Source: UBA6522 sp963664945 (lineage in GTDB: Bacteria > Pseudomonadota > Gammaproteobacteria > Steroidobacterales > Rariloculaceae). From it: a DNA stretch of 64,000 nt. Where the stretch lies: NCBI GenBank assembly GCA_963664945.1, contig OY761822.1:4092001-4156000 (forward strand), read 5' to 3'. The notes below the pieces were generated by a model. The model searched no databases. It was not told where the DNA came from and was given only the letters and a program-made list of their open reading frames with translations. Shown here piece after piece: positions 51,946 to 61,087 of the stretch (position 1 is its first letter; the number at the start of each line of letters is the position of its first letter). The translations under genes were made by a program, and so were the position numbers.

Positions 51946-52976
51946 CGGTTTGAGCGCTCCGGTGTGCAGCCATAGGGGCTGACGGAATACAGCGACGGCA
52001 TGTAGTAGTTGGCGCCCGAGAACGGCTCGGTGAAGTACTCCGGGTCCTCGGCGGTCCACTCCAGCATGAGCGACGGTTCGTCGGGATCCACGGTCAGCCG
52101 CTCGGTCACATGCAGGGCGGCGCTGTGAAGGATTCCCGGATGGGGCGTCAGCACGCCGGGCTCGAAGCCCACCGTGTCGATCACGAGCGTGGCGCCCTCG
52201 TACCGGCCGATGGAGTGCCCGTAGGGCTGCGGGGCCAGGGACGGGTCGTGCTCCGCCTCCAAACGTATGGTGCGCACGGTGTCCATGTACTCGTGCCGGA
52301 TCACCACGCTATCCTCGTACTGCTCGATATCCGTCGGCGTGCCGGGTTCGCTCCAGGCTCGGGTGATGCTCGAGGCACTGCATTCGAAGGACGGATCGTC
52401 GAACCGCTCGTCGTAACCCTCGGCGGCCGTCAGGCCTGCGGGGGTGAGCCGGTCGGCGCCGGGCCGGGCCGAACCGGGACCGGGGCCGCCCTGCCCGCGG
52501 CTTCTGTCGCGCATCCAGGGACCGGCCAGATTGGGAACGCCGCCTTCGAGAAAGGCCGGCCGGGGCGCGTCGCCCGCAGCGTCCTCGGGTGGCGGCACGA
52601 CCGCGCCGGAACGGGCGATGGTGGTTCCGTCGGGCAGCTCCGCCGAGGTGAAGGAACAACCCAGCGGGTCGCGGCGCGCGGCGATGCCGCTGACAGTCAC
52701 GCTCTGGCCCACGGTGAATCGATCTTCGGTCCATCCCTGCCGCCTCAGCGTATTGGCGGTCTGCATCTCGCAGGCCCAGACTTCCGGCTCGCCGCTCTCG
52801 TTCTCCGCGCGGATGTGCAGAAACGCGTGCGGATTGACGAATTCGAATTCCTCCACCACGCCTTCGATCGTGATCGGTCGTTCCCGATCGTAGTGGGGTG
52901 CGTTGGAGTGGTGGGCGCCCACGGTGGCAGAACCCAACCACAGGATCGTTCCCAACAAAACCGTTCTCTCTTTCAT
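51942..52976 (-). CDS. Long DUF6152-like exported protein
   Basis: ATG 52976 gives 344 residues with a leader (TVLLGTILWLGSATVGA) before HHSNAPHYDRERPITIEGVV. The N-domain continues EFVNPHAFLHIRAENESGE and RQGWTEDRFTVGQSVTVSG. A Pro/Gly-rich linker (GGPGPGSARPGADR) leads to the C-domain with DPSFECSASSITRAW, EPGTPTDIEQYEDSVVIRHE and HSIGRYEGATLVIDTVGFEP. The C-domain is shared with the products at 14072, 53725 and 63056. It lies in a two-gene operon with the short form. The linker is unusually long. Confidence 0.82.
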   Translation of the reverse strand: MKERTVLLGTILWLGSATVGAHHSNAPHYDRERPITIEGVVEEFEFVNPHAFLHIRAENESGEPEVWACEMQTANTLRRQGWTEDRFTVGQSVTVSGIAARRDPLGCSFTSAELPDGTTIARSGAVVPPPEDAAGDAPRPAFLEGGVPNLAGPWMRDRSRGQGGPGPGSARPGADRLTPAGLTAAEGYDERFDDPSFECSASSITRAWSEPGTPTDIEQYEDSVVIRHEYMDTVRTIRLEAEHDPSLAPQPYGHSIGRYEGATLVIDTVGFEPGVLTPHPGILHSAALHVTERLTVDPDEPSLMLEWTAEDPEYFTEPFSGANYYMPSLYSVSPYGCTPERSNR

Positions 52977-53291
52977 GATGCTCAGATGTCTCCCGATTGC
53001 CGCCATGCGATCTCGAACCCCTATATCATACCCGCAGCAACGCCGCATCCCCGTGGCGCCCTCTCTCGGCGCGTCTCCCTACTGCCGATCATCGCGTACC
53101 GCGTCCGCGCAGGGCGCTTGTGATGCGTCTCGGCGCCAATACGCGGGCATTACTCGCCAATCCGTTTAGTTTCCCGCCTTTATCCTTGGCATCGCGGACC
53201 GGATACTTTAATTCCTCGCGAGCGAATCCAAAGCCGATTGCTTCGCGGTCGCGTGCGGGAAAATGTTAACCTTCCGATTGGAGAACCTGAT
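52977..53291. other. Divergent intergenic region
   Basis: This 315-base gap separates the minus-strand DUF6152 operon from the plus-strand DUF1640-like gene and should contain both promoters. A GGAGAACC ribosome-binding site for the latter is at 53280-53287. No strong palindrome or RNA gene was seen; short open frames here are not convincing. Confidence 0.4.
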
Positions 53292-53633
53292 ATGGCAGCC
53301 TCTAAATTCGGTACGCTTGGCGCCGCCCGTGAACTGGAAGCGACCGGCATTGGCGCTGGCCAGGCGGAAGCCATCGTCAATGTCATCCGCAAGTCCTCCG
53401 GCGAACAAGTCACCGCGGACCAGTTCGATGCCCGCTTCGCCGGAATAGATGCCCGTTTTGCCGGAATAGATGCTCGTTTCGCCGAAATAGATGTCCGCTT
53501 CGCCGAACTCAGGGCGCACATCGACACCGGGCTGGAAAGGCAGAGCGCGACCCTCCACCGGGCGCTGTGGCTGCAGGGCGGCGCCATCGTCGGCGTGCTG
53601 GCGGGGTTGTTTACGATTGCAGGAGCAGGGTAG
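53292..53633 (+). CDS. DUF1640-like coiled-coil membrane-anchored protein
   Basis: ATG 53292 (MAASKFGTLGAAREL) yields 113 residues. The N-terminal helix (IGAGQAEAIVNVIRKSSGE) resembles the DUF1640 start, in which a helix rich in Q-A-E-A-I precedes a coiled coil. Four exact 7-residue repeats follow (DARFAGI, DARFAGI, DARFAEI, DVRFAEL), coded by four 21-bp DNA repeats at 53427-53510. A C-terminal membrane helix ends it (LQGGAIVGVLAGLFTIAGAG). DUF1640 relatives include MCUR1/CCDC90; the bacterial role is unclear. Confidence 0.72.
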   Translation: MAASKFGTLGAARELEATGIGAGQAEAIVNVIRKSSGEQVTADQFDARFAGIDARFAGIDARFAEIDVRFAELRAHIDTGLERQSATLHRALWLQGGAIVGVLAGLFTIAGAG

Positions 53634-53724
53634 CCCGCTGCAGTCGCTCCGCGCTCGCCTCGCGCTTCCCGAGGGAACCTGCCGAAGTCGGAGTTCGTGA
53701 AGGGAAGCGGCCCGGAAATCCGGG

Positions 53725-54465
53725 TCAGGGCCTCTCGCGCAGAATACAGTCGAAGGTCAACAGTTCCTGGTCGTACGGGTTCCAGGTCTTCTGGAGCCGC
53801 CAGGGCTCGCTCAGCATCACCGGGTCGGTCAACTCCATGTCCATCACGAGCTGCCCGCGATCGGTCAGCGAATAGGTTTCGAGCAGACTCGCCTCCTCGC
53901 TGGTCCAGAAGAACCCACGGCTCATGTTGAGGCCGGGCGTGAATCCGGTGGTGTTCACCACCAGCCTCACGTCGTCCAGTTCACCCATGGACCAGCCCAT
54001 CGGGGCGGGTTCGAATCCCTCCGGCGGCGGCGCATCCACGTGCACCAACCGCTCGACCTCCCACTCTTCGTAGCGAATGCTCACGCTGTCGCCACGATGT
54101 TCGATCTGCACGGGACAGGGGCTCAGCACCTGCCGTACCAGACCGGGCTGTTCGCAGCGAACCGCCGGATCGTCCGCCGGATCGAAGTCGGCCATCATCG
54201 CCCGGGCGTGATCGTTCAGCGGGGGCGATGGGCCCGTGACGCCCATTCCGCCGCCCCCCGTTCCCATTCCCGGCGCGGCTGACTCGCCGGGCAGCAGCGG
54301 CACAGGCGCGCCCTGCCACCAGATGCCGGCCAGGTCCACGGTCTCTTCCTGGGCGTTGAGTGGAGCGCAAATCAGAAGTGCGGCGGTGACAACAGCGGAA
54401 CTTTTGCCACGGCCTGCCGGGGCTGCCAGGGCTGCCGGCGTCCGGGCTCGGGAACAATCGTTCAT
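53725..54465 (-). CDS. Exported protein equivalent to the C-terminal domain of long DUF6152-like proteins
   Basis: ATG 54465 gives 246 residues; the longer frame upstream overlaps the TRAP permease antisense and is unlikely. A leader (SSAVVTAALLICAPLNAQ) precedes ETVDLAGIWWQGAPVPLL and a glycine-rich stretch. The rest aligns by eye with the C-domain of the 14072 and 51942 products: DPADDPAVRCEQPGLVRQV, YEEWEVERLVHVD, MGWSMGELDDVRLVVNTTGF and LQKTWNPYDQELLTFDC. There is no HH-containing N-domain, so this is a C-domain-only member. Function unknown. Confidence 0.7.
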   Translation of the reverse strand: MNDCSRARTPAALAAPAGRGKSSAVVTAALLICAPLNAQEETVDLAGIWWQGAPVPLLPGESAAPGMGTGGGGMGVTGPSPPLNDHARAMMADFDPADDPAVRCEQPGLVRQVLSPCPVQIEHRGDSVSIRYEEWEVERLVHVDAPPPEGFEPAPMGWSMGELDDVRLVVNTTGFTPGLNMSRGFFWTSEEASLLETYSLTDRGQLVMDMELTDPVMLSEPWRLQKTWNPYDQELLTFDCILRERP

Positions 54466-54493
54466 GGCGGTCTCCGATCGACTCGATAACAGT

Positions 54494-56377
54494 CTATACC
54501 AGTTTGGCCGTACGGCCCGCGAACCGGCTGTAGAGCAACCACAAGCCCGCCGCGGCGAGCCCCATCGCGTCTGTGGCCAGACCCTGGTCGAGCAGGCCGA
54601 CACCGGCAAGGGCGATCCATGCGCGCTCCACCGCGGAGAGGTCCCCCCGCAAATACCCGACAATCGCCGCCGCCAGGAAGAATACGCCGGCCACACCGGT
54701 CGCGGCGGTGAACCCGATGTCCAGGAATGTGCCGTCAGCGAGCAGCGCCGGCCCGAAGAAAAACGCGAACGGCAGCAGGTAGCAGACCAGGCCGTAGCGG
54801 AAGGCCGTCCACCCCACGCGGTTGACATCGGCATCTGCGACGCCGGCGGCCACGTAGGACGCCAGCGCCACGGGCGGCGTGATGGTCGACACGCAGCCGA
54901 AGAAGAACACGAACATGTGCGCCGTGAGCAGCGGAACGCCCATTTGCGCCAGCGCCGGCGCCACCACCGTGGCCAGAATCAGGTAGGCCGCCGTGGTCGG
55001 CAGGCCCATTCCGAGGATGATGGCCGCCACCATGGTGAGCAACAGGCCGATCACGGGAACGCCTCCGGACATTGAAATGATGAAGATTGAAAGCTTCGAT
55101 CCCAGCCCTGTGACGGACAGGATCCCGGAGATGATGCCGGCCACGGCGCAGGCTGCCGAAATCGGTACGGCGCTTCTCACCCCGGCGATGACGGCCCGGC
55201 CGATCTTCCTGAAGAATTCCGCCGAGATCGTTCTCGTCCATACGATGTGAAGCCCGAGGAGCATCGCGATGGCGTAGAACGAAGCCTTCACCGGCGAGTA
55301 ACCGGCGATCATCATCCCCACCAGGGCGATGAAGGGCGCCACGAAGGGGACACCGCCGATGAGCGTCTTCGACAGGCGTTCGCCGTCTGGAGGTTCGGCG
55401 CCGGACCGGATGCCGCTCTTCAACGCCTGAAGATGAACCACCACCAATGTCGAGACGAAGAACAGCAACGCGGGCATCAGCCCGGCCTTCATGACGTTCA
55501 CATAGGGCGTGCCGACGATCTCCGCCATGATGAAGGCGGCCGCGCCCATGACCGGCGGCATGATCTGTCCGCCGGTCGACACCACCGCCTCGATGGCCCC
55601 CGCCTGATGCGGCCGGTAGCCTTCCCGCTTCATTACCGGAATGGTGAACGATCCGGTCACCGCGACATTGCCCGCCGCGGAACCCGAAATCATCCCCAAC
55701 AGGGTGCTGAAGATCACGGCGGTCTTGGCCGAAGCGGCTGTCATGCCGCGGGTCAGCACATCGGAAAATCTGAAGAAGAAACCGCCGGCGCCGAATTCCG
55801 AGAGAAAGGCGCCGAAGATGGTGAACAGGATGATGTAGGTGGACGCCACGCCGATCGGAATTCCGTAGATGCCCTGGCCCGAGAGCGACAGGAACGAGAT
55901 CACGCTTTCGAGGCGCACGCCGCGACCGTACAGCACGCCGGGCAGATACGGCGAGACCGCCGGGTAGAGCAGAAACACCGCCGTGATCACGGCGAGAAAA
56001 TTGCCGGTTGCCCGCCGCGCCGCCTCCACGACCAGCAGGATGATCAGGACGCCCACCGCGATGTCCGCCGCGGTCGTGGCGCCGCCGCTGAACGCAATGT
56101 CCTCCCAGCGAGCCAGCAAGTACAAGCCTGTGCCCATGGCCGCGAGGAAAAGTACCCCGATCACCCAGGGCCCACCTCGCTGCCGGCCGGACTTGGCGGG
56201 GTCTCCGGCCAGCAAGAATATCAGGCCGAGCATCACCGTCAGGTGCACGGCGCGAACCACCATCGTGGAAAGCACCAGCAGCCCGGATACGTTGGCCAGG
56301 TGGAACAGCCCGAGCGCCAGGGCGAGCGCGCCGATGGTTCGGGTGCGCAGCGAGTTCAGGGATTCAATCCGCGACAT
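54494..56377 (-). CDS. TRAP transporter fused permease, TAXI type
   Basis: The 627-residue polytopic protein is the single-chain permease used with TAXI-type binding proteins (4TM/12TM fusion). Signatures are LLYPAVSPYLPGVLYGRG, GIYGIPIGVASTYIILFTIF, GSAAGNVAVTGSFTIPVMKR, STGGQIMPPVMGAAAFIMAE, ILGMGLPTTAAYLILATVV and GCVSTITPPVALASYVAAG. A C-terminal extension with about four more helices is present. It lies 133 bases downstream of the TAXI binding protein on the same strand, forming a complete third TRAP system. Confidence 0.92.
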   Translation of the reverse strand: MSRIESLNSLRTRTIGALALALGLFHLANVSGLLVLSTMVVRAVHLTVMLGLIFLLAGDPAKSGRQRGGPWVIGVLFLAAMGTGLYLLARWEDIAFSGGATTAADIAVGVLIILLVVEAARRATGNFLAVITAVFLLYPAVSPYLPGVLYGRGVRLESVISFLSLSGQGIYGIPIGVASTYIILFTIFGAFLSEFGAGGFFFRFSDVLTRGMTAASAKTAVIFSTLLGMISGSAAGNVAVTGSFTIPVMKREGYRPHQAGAIEAVVSTGGQIMPPVMGAAAFIMAEIVGTPYVNVMKAGLMPALLFFVSTLVVVHLQALKSGIRSGAEPPDGERLSKTLIGGVPFVAPFIALVGMMIAGYSPVKASFYAIAMLLGLHIVWTRTISAEFFRKIGRAVIAGVRSAVPISAACAVAGIISGILSVTGLGSKLSIFIISMSGGVPVIGLLLTMVAAIILGMGLPTTAAYLILATVVAPALAQMGVPLLTAHMFVFFFGCVSTITPPVALASYVAAGVADADVNRVGWTAFRYGLVCYLLPFAFFFGPALLADGTFLDIGFTAATGVAGVFFLAAAIVGYLRGDLSAVERAWIALAGVGLLDQGLATDAMGLAAAGLWLLYSRFAGRTAKLV

Positions 56378-56510
56378 TGGCGCGCCGAGACTTGAATACG
56401 CTCAAATGTGAGGGTGTGAGGGAGGGTACTGGGCAAATTCCACCGACGGGCAGCGCACCCGGCCGGAACGCGTTGACGGTCGAATGCGGCGGGACTCTTG
56501 CCACTGACGG

Positions 56511-57437
56511 CTATTGCGCGGCGAAGTACCGGGCCGCGCCCGGATGCAGCGGCAGGGGGAGATCGGTCGATCGCGACGCATCGATCTGCGCGGCGATCGC
56601 GTTGGATTCGCTCAGTTCGGCGAGATTCCCGTAGATCGACTCGACAGCCCTGTATACCGCGTCCTCGGATTCGCTGCCTCGCACGATAAGGACGTTCGCG
56701 ATCGCCAGCACGGTCGATCCGGATTCGGTGTCGTAGACGCTGGACGGTATTTCCACCGGGTAGTAATAGGGATTCTCAGCCACGAACTGCTCGATGACGG
56801 GCTGCTCCACTTGGATGAAGGACAGCTCCTGCGTGGCTCGTGTCTGCATCACGGCCGCCGCGGGATATCCCGCCAGCGCGAAAGCGGCATCCACGTTGCC
56901 GTCCCCCAACTGGGTGAATCCATCGGAGTAGGACAGAAAGCTCGGCACCACGTCGTCGAGCGTCATTCCATGCGACTGGAGCAAGAGGTCCGTGAGCGTC
57001 ACCGTCGGTCCTCCGGCCGGCCCGATCGCGAGCCGCCTGCCGCGCAACTCGGCAAACGACGCCACGCTGCCGCCGGCCCGAACAATCAGGTGCAATACGC
57101 TGGGATGCAGCGCGCCCGCCGCCAGAATATCCAGGGGAGCCTCATACGGCCCTTCACCCCGGTAGGCGAAGTACGCCAGATCGGCGTTGGTCAGCGCCAT
57201 CTCAAGTTCGCCGCCACCCACCAACCGGGGGTTTTCCAACGCACCCCGGGTTACGATGGGCACCATGGAGATGCCGTCCGCGTACCGGGTCACGAGGCTC
57301 GCGAGCCCCTGCCCGAGCGGGTAGTACGCCCCTCCCAGCGCAGCGGTTCCGAGTCGGAATTCTTCCCGGTCCGCAGGCGGCGCGCAGTTGGCAACCACCG
57401 CGGCGGCGGCGAGTACGATGAGCCGGTGCACTCTCAC
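56511..57437 (-). CDS. TAXI-family TRAP solute-binding protein, lipoprotein
   Basis: The 308-residue protein has a leader ending in a lipobox-like AAVVANC, so it may be lipid-anchored. TAXI hallmarks are FRLGTAALGGAYYPLGQGLA, MALTNADLAYFAYRGEGPY, LRGRRLAIGPAGGPTVTLTD and VDAAFALAGYPAAAVMQ. TAXI receptors bind small dicarboxylates or amino acids such as glutamate; the ligand here is unknown. It is the first gene of the TAXI operon. Confidence 0.92.
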   Translation of the reverse strand: MRVHRLIVLAAAAVVANCAPPADREEFRLGTAALGGAYYPLGQGLASLVTRYADGISMVPIVTRGALENPRLVGGGELEMALTNADLAYFAYRGEGPYEAPLDILAAGALHPSVLHLIVRAGGSVASFAELRGRRLAIGPAGGPTVTLTDLLLQSHGMTLDDVVPSFLSYSDGFTQLGDGNVDAAFALAGYPAAAVMQTRATQELSFIQVEQPVIEQFVAENPYYYPVEIPSSVYDTESGSTVLAIANVLIVRGSESEDAVYRAVESIYGNLAELSESNAIAAQIDASRSTDLPLPLHPGAARYFAAQ

Positions 57438-57637
57438 GATACCTGGATCCTTGCGGAAAACGCGATGCTAGCACGCCAAAAGGGCCAAGCTGTCATCCGG
57501 TGCCGGATCGATTCGATGATTGGGCTTCGGGCGCTCCCGGACCCGGGCCGGATTGACACCCGAGTTCCCGCTGGCCGATCATGCGGCAAGGCAAGACAGA
57601 ATCCGGGGGGCGCTGGCCGCCGCCGAGATCGACTTCC

Positions 57638-60600
57638 ATGAGCAGAAAGAGACGCAAGCGGGCCAGGGAGAATTCCGTCACGACAGCCTCCGCGGCCGCC
57701 TCCCGACGACCGGCCGCCGCGCCCGCCTCCCCGCCATCGGCGCTCGCCACGCTGGTCGGAGTCAGCGCGTGTTTCGTGCTCTCGGGCTTCGCCGCCCTGC
57801 TCTACCAGACGGCATGGATGCGACAGTTCTCAGTGGTGTTCGGCACTTCGGAGCTTGCCGTGGCGACCGTTCTGTCCGCCTACATGGCGGGGCTGGCGCT
57901 GGGCGCCGGCATCGCCGGCCGCTACGTCAACCGAATCACGCGCCCCGTTCTCGTTTACGGCATTCTGGAAGCCGGCGTCGCGCTTTCCGCCCTGGCCGTA
58001 CCGCTGTTGCTGGCGCTGGCAAACCTGCTTTACGGCGGAATTCTGGGCGGGCAGCCGGAGCCGGCCGACGCCAGCGGCCTTGGCCAGTCCATGTTCTACC
58101 TGGTGGTGGCCTTCATCGTGCTGGCGGTCCCCACCGGCTGCATGGGGGCCACGCTGCCCATGCTCACCCGGTACGTGGTCCGTTCCGAGGATCAGATTGG
58201 CCCCCGGGTGGGATGGCTTTACGCGCTGAACACCGTGGGCGCGGTCGGAGGGACCGTGACGGCGGGATTCCTGCTGCTGCCCGCGCTGGGACTTTCGGGA
58301 ACGGTGTGGGTGGGCGTATTCGTCAACCTGTTGGTGTTCTTGATCGCAGCCTGGATCGCCCGAAGTCTTGCGCCATTGCAGGCTGCCGCGGGCGTTTCCC
58401 CGTGTGCCGCCACAGAGCCGGCCGCCACCCCGTCGCCCGCGGCGCAATCGCTCGCCGCCACCGGGCCGGCCGCAGCAGCGTCGCCCTCCCCGTTCGCCAC
58501 GAGTCCATTTCGCCGCATCGCCGGATCGTTCTGGATTCTCCCGCTCATGCTGATCTCGGGCGCCAACACGTTCACCTACGAAGTGCTCTGGACCCGCCTG
58601 CTCGGACACATTCTCGGCGGCAGCATCGTGGCGTTCTCCACCATGCTCGCCGCCTTCCTGAGCGGCATCGCCATCGGCAGCGCGCTGGCCGCACGCTACG
58701 CCCGAAACGCCGGCACGGCGCTCACGGGATTCGTGGTGACCCAGTTCGGGATCGCCATCACGTCGATCATCATCTACGAGAGCCTTCACCTGCTGATTCC
58801 GGAGTCGGCGGGACTTCGGGGCAACGCCTCGATTGCCATGATCGTCCTGTTGCCGTCGACGCTCTTCATCGGGGCGACATTCCCGTTCGCGGTGCGGATC
58901 CTGGCAACCGGACAAGCCGACGCCGCGCCAGCGTCCGCGCGGGTTTATTCATGGAACACCTTCGGCGCCATCGTCGGTGCCGCCGTCGCCGGATTCGTCC
59001 TCATCCCCTTGCTGAAATACGAGGGCGCGATCCAGATGGCCGTGACCGTCAATGCCGCCCTCGCGGTGGCGGCCAGCCTGCTCATTCTCCGGCGCCGCTA
59101 TCGGACTGCGGTGGCAGCCGCGGTAAGCCTGATCGCCGTTGCCCTGATCTATCGGCCGGAATTGCCGGAAGAGATTCTGCGCACCTCGCCGATGACCGAT
59201 TACGGCCAGGGGGAGATCCGCTACTACGAGGTGGGCCGTTCCGCGACCGTCCTCGTGCTTGAAGAAGACGGTTATCTCAACCTGAGAACCAACGGCCTGC
59301 CGGAGGCGTCCACCAACCTGCGCGGGGCGCCGCCCTACCAGCACAACCAGCACCTGCTCTCCACGGTCCCGGTGCTGGCCCGGCCCGACACCAGGGACAT
59401 GCTCATTATCGGTTTCGGTGGCGGTGTGGCGGTCGAGGGCGTGCCGCCGTCCGTGGAAGCCGTGGACGTGGTGGAACTGGAACCGAAAGTCATCGACGCA
59501 AACCGGATCCTGAGCGAGGAGCGCCAGATAGACCCCCTCCAGGACCGCCGCGTACGCGTATTCATCAACGATGCCCGCAGCGCCATGAGGCTGACTTCGA
59601 AGCGCTACGACGCCATCGTTTCCCAACCCTCGCACCCGTGGACCGCCGGCGCCTCGCACCTGTACACGCACGAGTTCATGCAGTTGGCGAAGGACCGCCT
59701 GAATCCCGGCGGCGTATTCCTCCAGTGGATGAACACCCAGTTCGTCACCGAGTCCCTGCTCAGGAGCCTCTGCGCCACGATCCTGGATGTTTACGAATAT
59801 GTGCGGGTCTACCAGTGGACCACCGAAGTCCTGTTCTTCATGGGCTCCGATGAACCGCTGAATGTCGAGATCGATCTGAGCACCACGGGGCGTCCCCTGA
59901 TCGATGACCCCATTCACTACCTGGAAAAGGGGGTCGGCTCGGTGGAGGATGTGCTCACGGCCCTGATGATGGACGAGGCGAATATCCAGCGCTTTGCAGC
60001 CGATGCCCCGCTCCTGACCGACGATTTCAACCGCATGGCTACCGAGTCGGCCGTCGCGATGGAGCGTGAGGAGACCTTGGCCTTCGGAGAGTTGATCGAA
60101 CTCTCACTGCCCTACGATCCAAGATTGCAGGCCGGCAGTTGGGTGCATCGAAACTTCCCCGTAAATCTCAATTTCGGCTATGTCTCGGAACGGCTGGAAC
60201 GGGGCGGATACAAACGCCACGCCGTGGAATTGGCGGACACGCTGGAAGAACTGAACTCTCCGGAATCCCTGTTGCTCATCGGCATGGGTCTCAATCGGCA
60301 GGGAGAGTCACTGGAGTCCCAGCGCATACTGTTGTCCGCGCTCCTGGCGGATCCCCAGGACAACCAGGCGCGGTTCGCGTTGCTCAGGCCCTGGCTCAAC
60401 AGGCTCGAACAGCCGGATACCCCCGGCTACGTCACCGATATCGCCAGCCGCCTGTCGGGATCCCAGGCGGCCGTGGTGGAGGGATGGCGCGCCGCAGCCC
60501 AGCAGAACTGGCAGAGGCTGGTGGAACTGGACTCCGAGTTGGCCCGCACGCGACCGACCGACCAGTGGTACCTGGAGTCCGTCAAGCTGCGCGCCGACTG

Positions 60601-61000
60601 GCGTATCAAGGTGACCACCCCGGAATACCAGCCCCGGCTAGCGCGAGAAGCCAAGCGGCTCATCGACAATGCCATCGCGATATTCCAGGATCCGGACTTC
60701 TACAGCATGCGGGTCGCGGCCGCATTCGTGGCCGACGACGCCATCGACGTGATCGAGACAAGCCGGCGTTTGCTTTACGTATTCGACAACGAAGTGAACA
60801 ACGCCGAGGAAGGCCGTCTCGACGTGACGCCGGCGGCCATCGAGCAGAAACTACGTCAGATCGAGACCGTACGCGTGGTGGTGGACCAGGTCCGCCGCGA
60901 ACACAACATCCCGGGCTACAAGACCGAGCAGCTCGACAGCGAACTCGGCAACATCATCCGTCGGCTGGAGCAACTGAGGGACACGTTGGTGTCCGGCTAG
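57638..61000 (+). CDS. Fused multi-helix membrane and spermidine-synthase-like protein with long C-terminal extension
   Basis: ATG 57638 gives about 1,120 residues (a start at 57581 is possible). The N-terminal 480 residues hold about 12 membrane helices (LVGVSACFVLSGFAALLYQT, MAGLALGAGIAGRYVNRI, GCMGATLPMLTRYVV, TFTYEVLWTRLLGHILGGS), split by an Ala/Pro-rich loop. A spermidine-synthase-like SAM fold follows, with GFGGGVAVEGVP, VDVVELEPKVIDANRIL and DAIVSQPSHPWTAGASHLYT. The last 350 residues are helical, possibly TPR-like. The catalytic-loop aspartate of true spermidine synthases is replaced by SQPSHPW, so polyamine synthesis is doubtful. Confidence 0.82.
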   Translation: MSRKRRKRARENSVTTASAAASRRPAAAPASPPSALATLVGVSACFVLSGFAALLYQTAWMRQFSVVFGTSELAVATVLSAYMAGLALGAGIAGRYVNRITRPVLVYGILEAGVALSALAVPLLLALANLLYGGILGGQPEPADASGLGQSMFYLVVAFIVLAVPTGCMGATLPMLTRYVVRSEDQIGPRVGWLYALNTVGAVGGTVTAGFLLLPALGLSGTVWVGVFVNLLVFLIAAWIARSLAPLQAAAGVSPCAATEPAATPSPAAQSLAATGPAAAASPSPFATSPFRRIAGSFWILPLMLISGANTFTYEVLWTRLLGHILGGSIVAFSTMLAAFLSGIAIGSALAARYARNAGTALTGFVVTQFGIAITSIIIYESLHLLIPESAGLRGNASIAMIVLLPSTLFIGATFPFAVRILATGQADAAPASARVYSWNTFGAIVGAAVAGFVLIPLLKYEGAIQMAVTVNAALAVAASLLILRRRYRTAVAAAVSLIAVALIYRPELPEEILRTSPMTDYGQGEIRYYEVGRSATVLVLEEDGYLNLRTNGLPEASTNLRGAPPYQHNQHLLSTVPVLARPDTRDMLIIGFGGGVAVEGVPPSVEAVDVVELEPKVIDANRILSEERQIDPLQDRRVRVFINDARSAMRLTSKRYDAIVSQPSHPWTAGASHLYTHEFMQLAKDRLNPGGVFLQWMNTQFVTESLLRSLCATILDVYEYVRVYQWTTEVLFFMGSDEPLNVEIDLSTTGRPLIDDPIHYLEKGVGSVEDVLTALMMDEANIQRFAADAPLLTDDFNRMATESAVAMEREETLAFGELIELSLPYDPRLQAGSWVHRNFPVNLNFGYVSERLERGGYKRHAVELADTLEELNSPESLLLIGMGLNRQGESLESQRILLSALLADPQDNQARFALLRPWLNRLEQPDTPGYVTDIASRLSGSQAAVVEGWRAAAQQNWQRLVELDSELARTRPTDQWYLESVKLRADWRIKVTTPEYQPRLAREAKRLIDNAIAIFQDPDFYSMRVAAAFVADDAIDVIETSRRLLYVFDNEVNNAEEGRLDVTPAAIEQKLRQIETVRVVVDQVRREHNIPGYKTEQLDSELGNIIRRLEQLRDTLVSG

Positions 61001-61087
61001 CAGTTTTCGCCCCGGCGACCGGCGCGCTGACGCCGAAGGGAAAGCGTATTTCCATGCAAGCCCCTATTCCGGCAGTCCGACCTGGCT

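Noticed and set aside
54003..54022. A sequence like a tRNA T-arm (GGGTTCGAATCCCTCC)
   Set aside because: It lies inside a convincing coding sequence (minus strand, GFEPAP) and no acceptor, D or anticodon stems surround it.
57520..59262. A 580-residue plus-strand open frame overlapping the fused membrane protein
   Set aside because: Arg/Gly/His-rich out-of-frame translation; the overlapping frame has membrane helices and a SAM motif.
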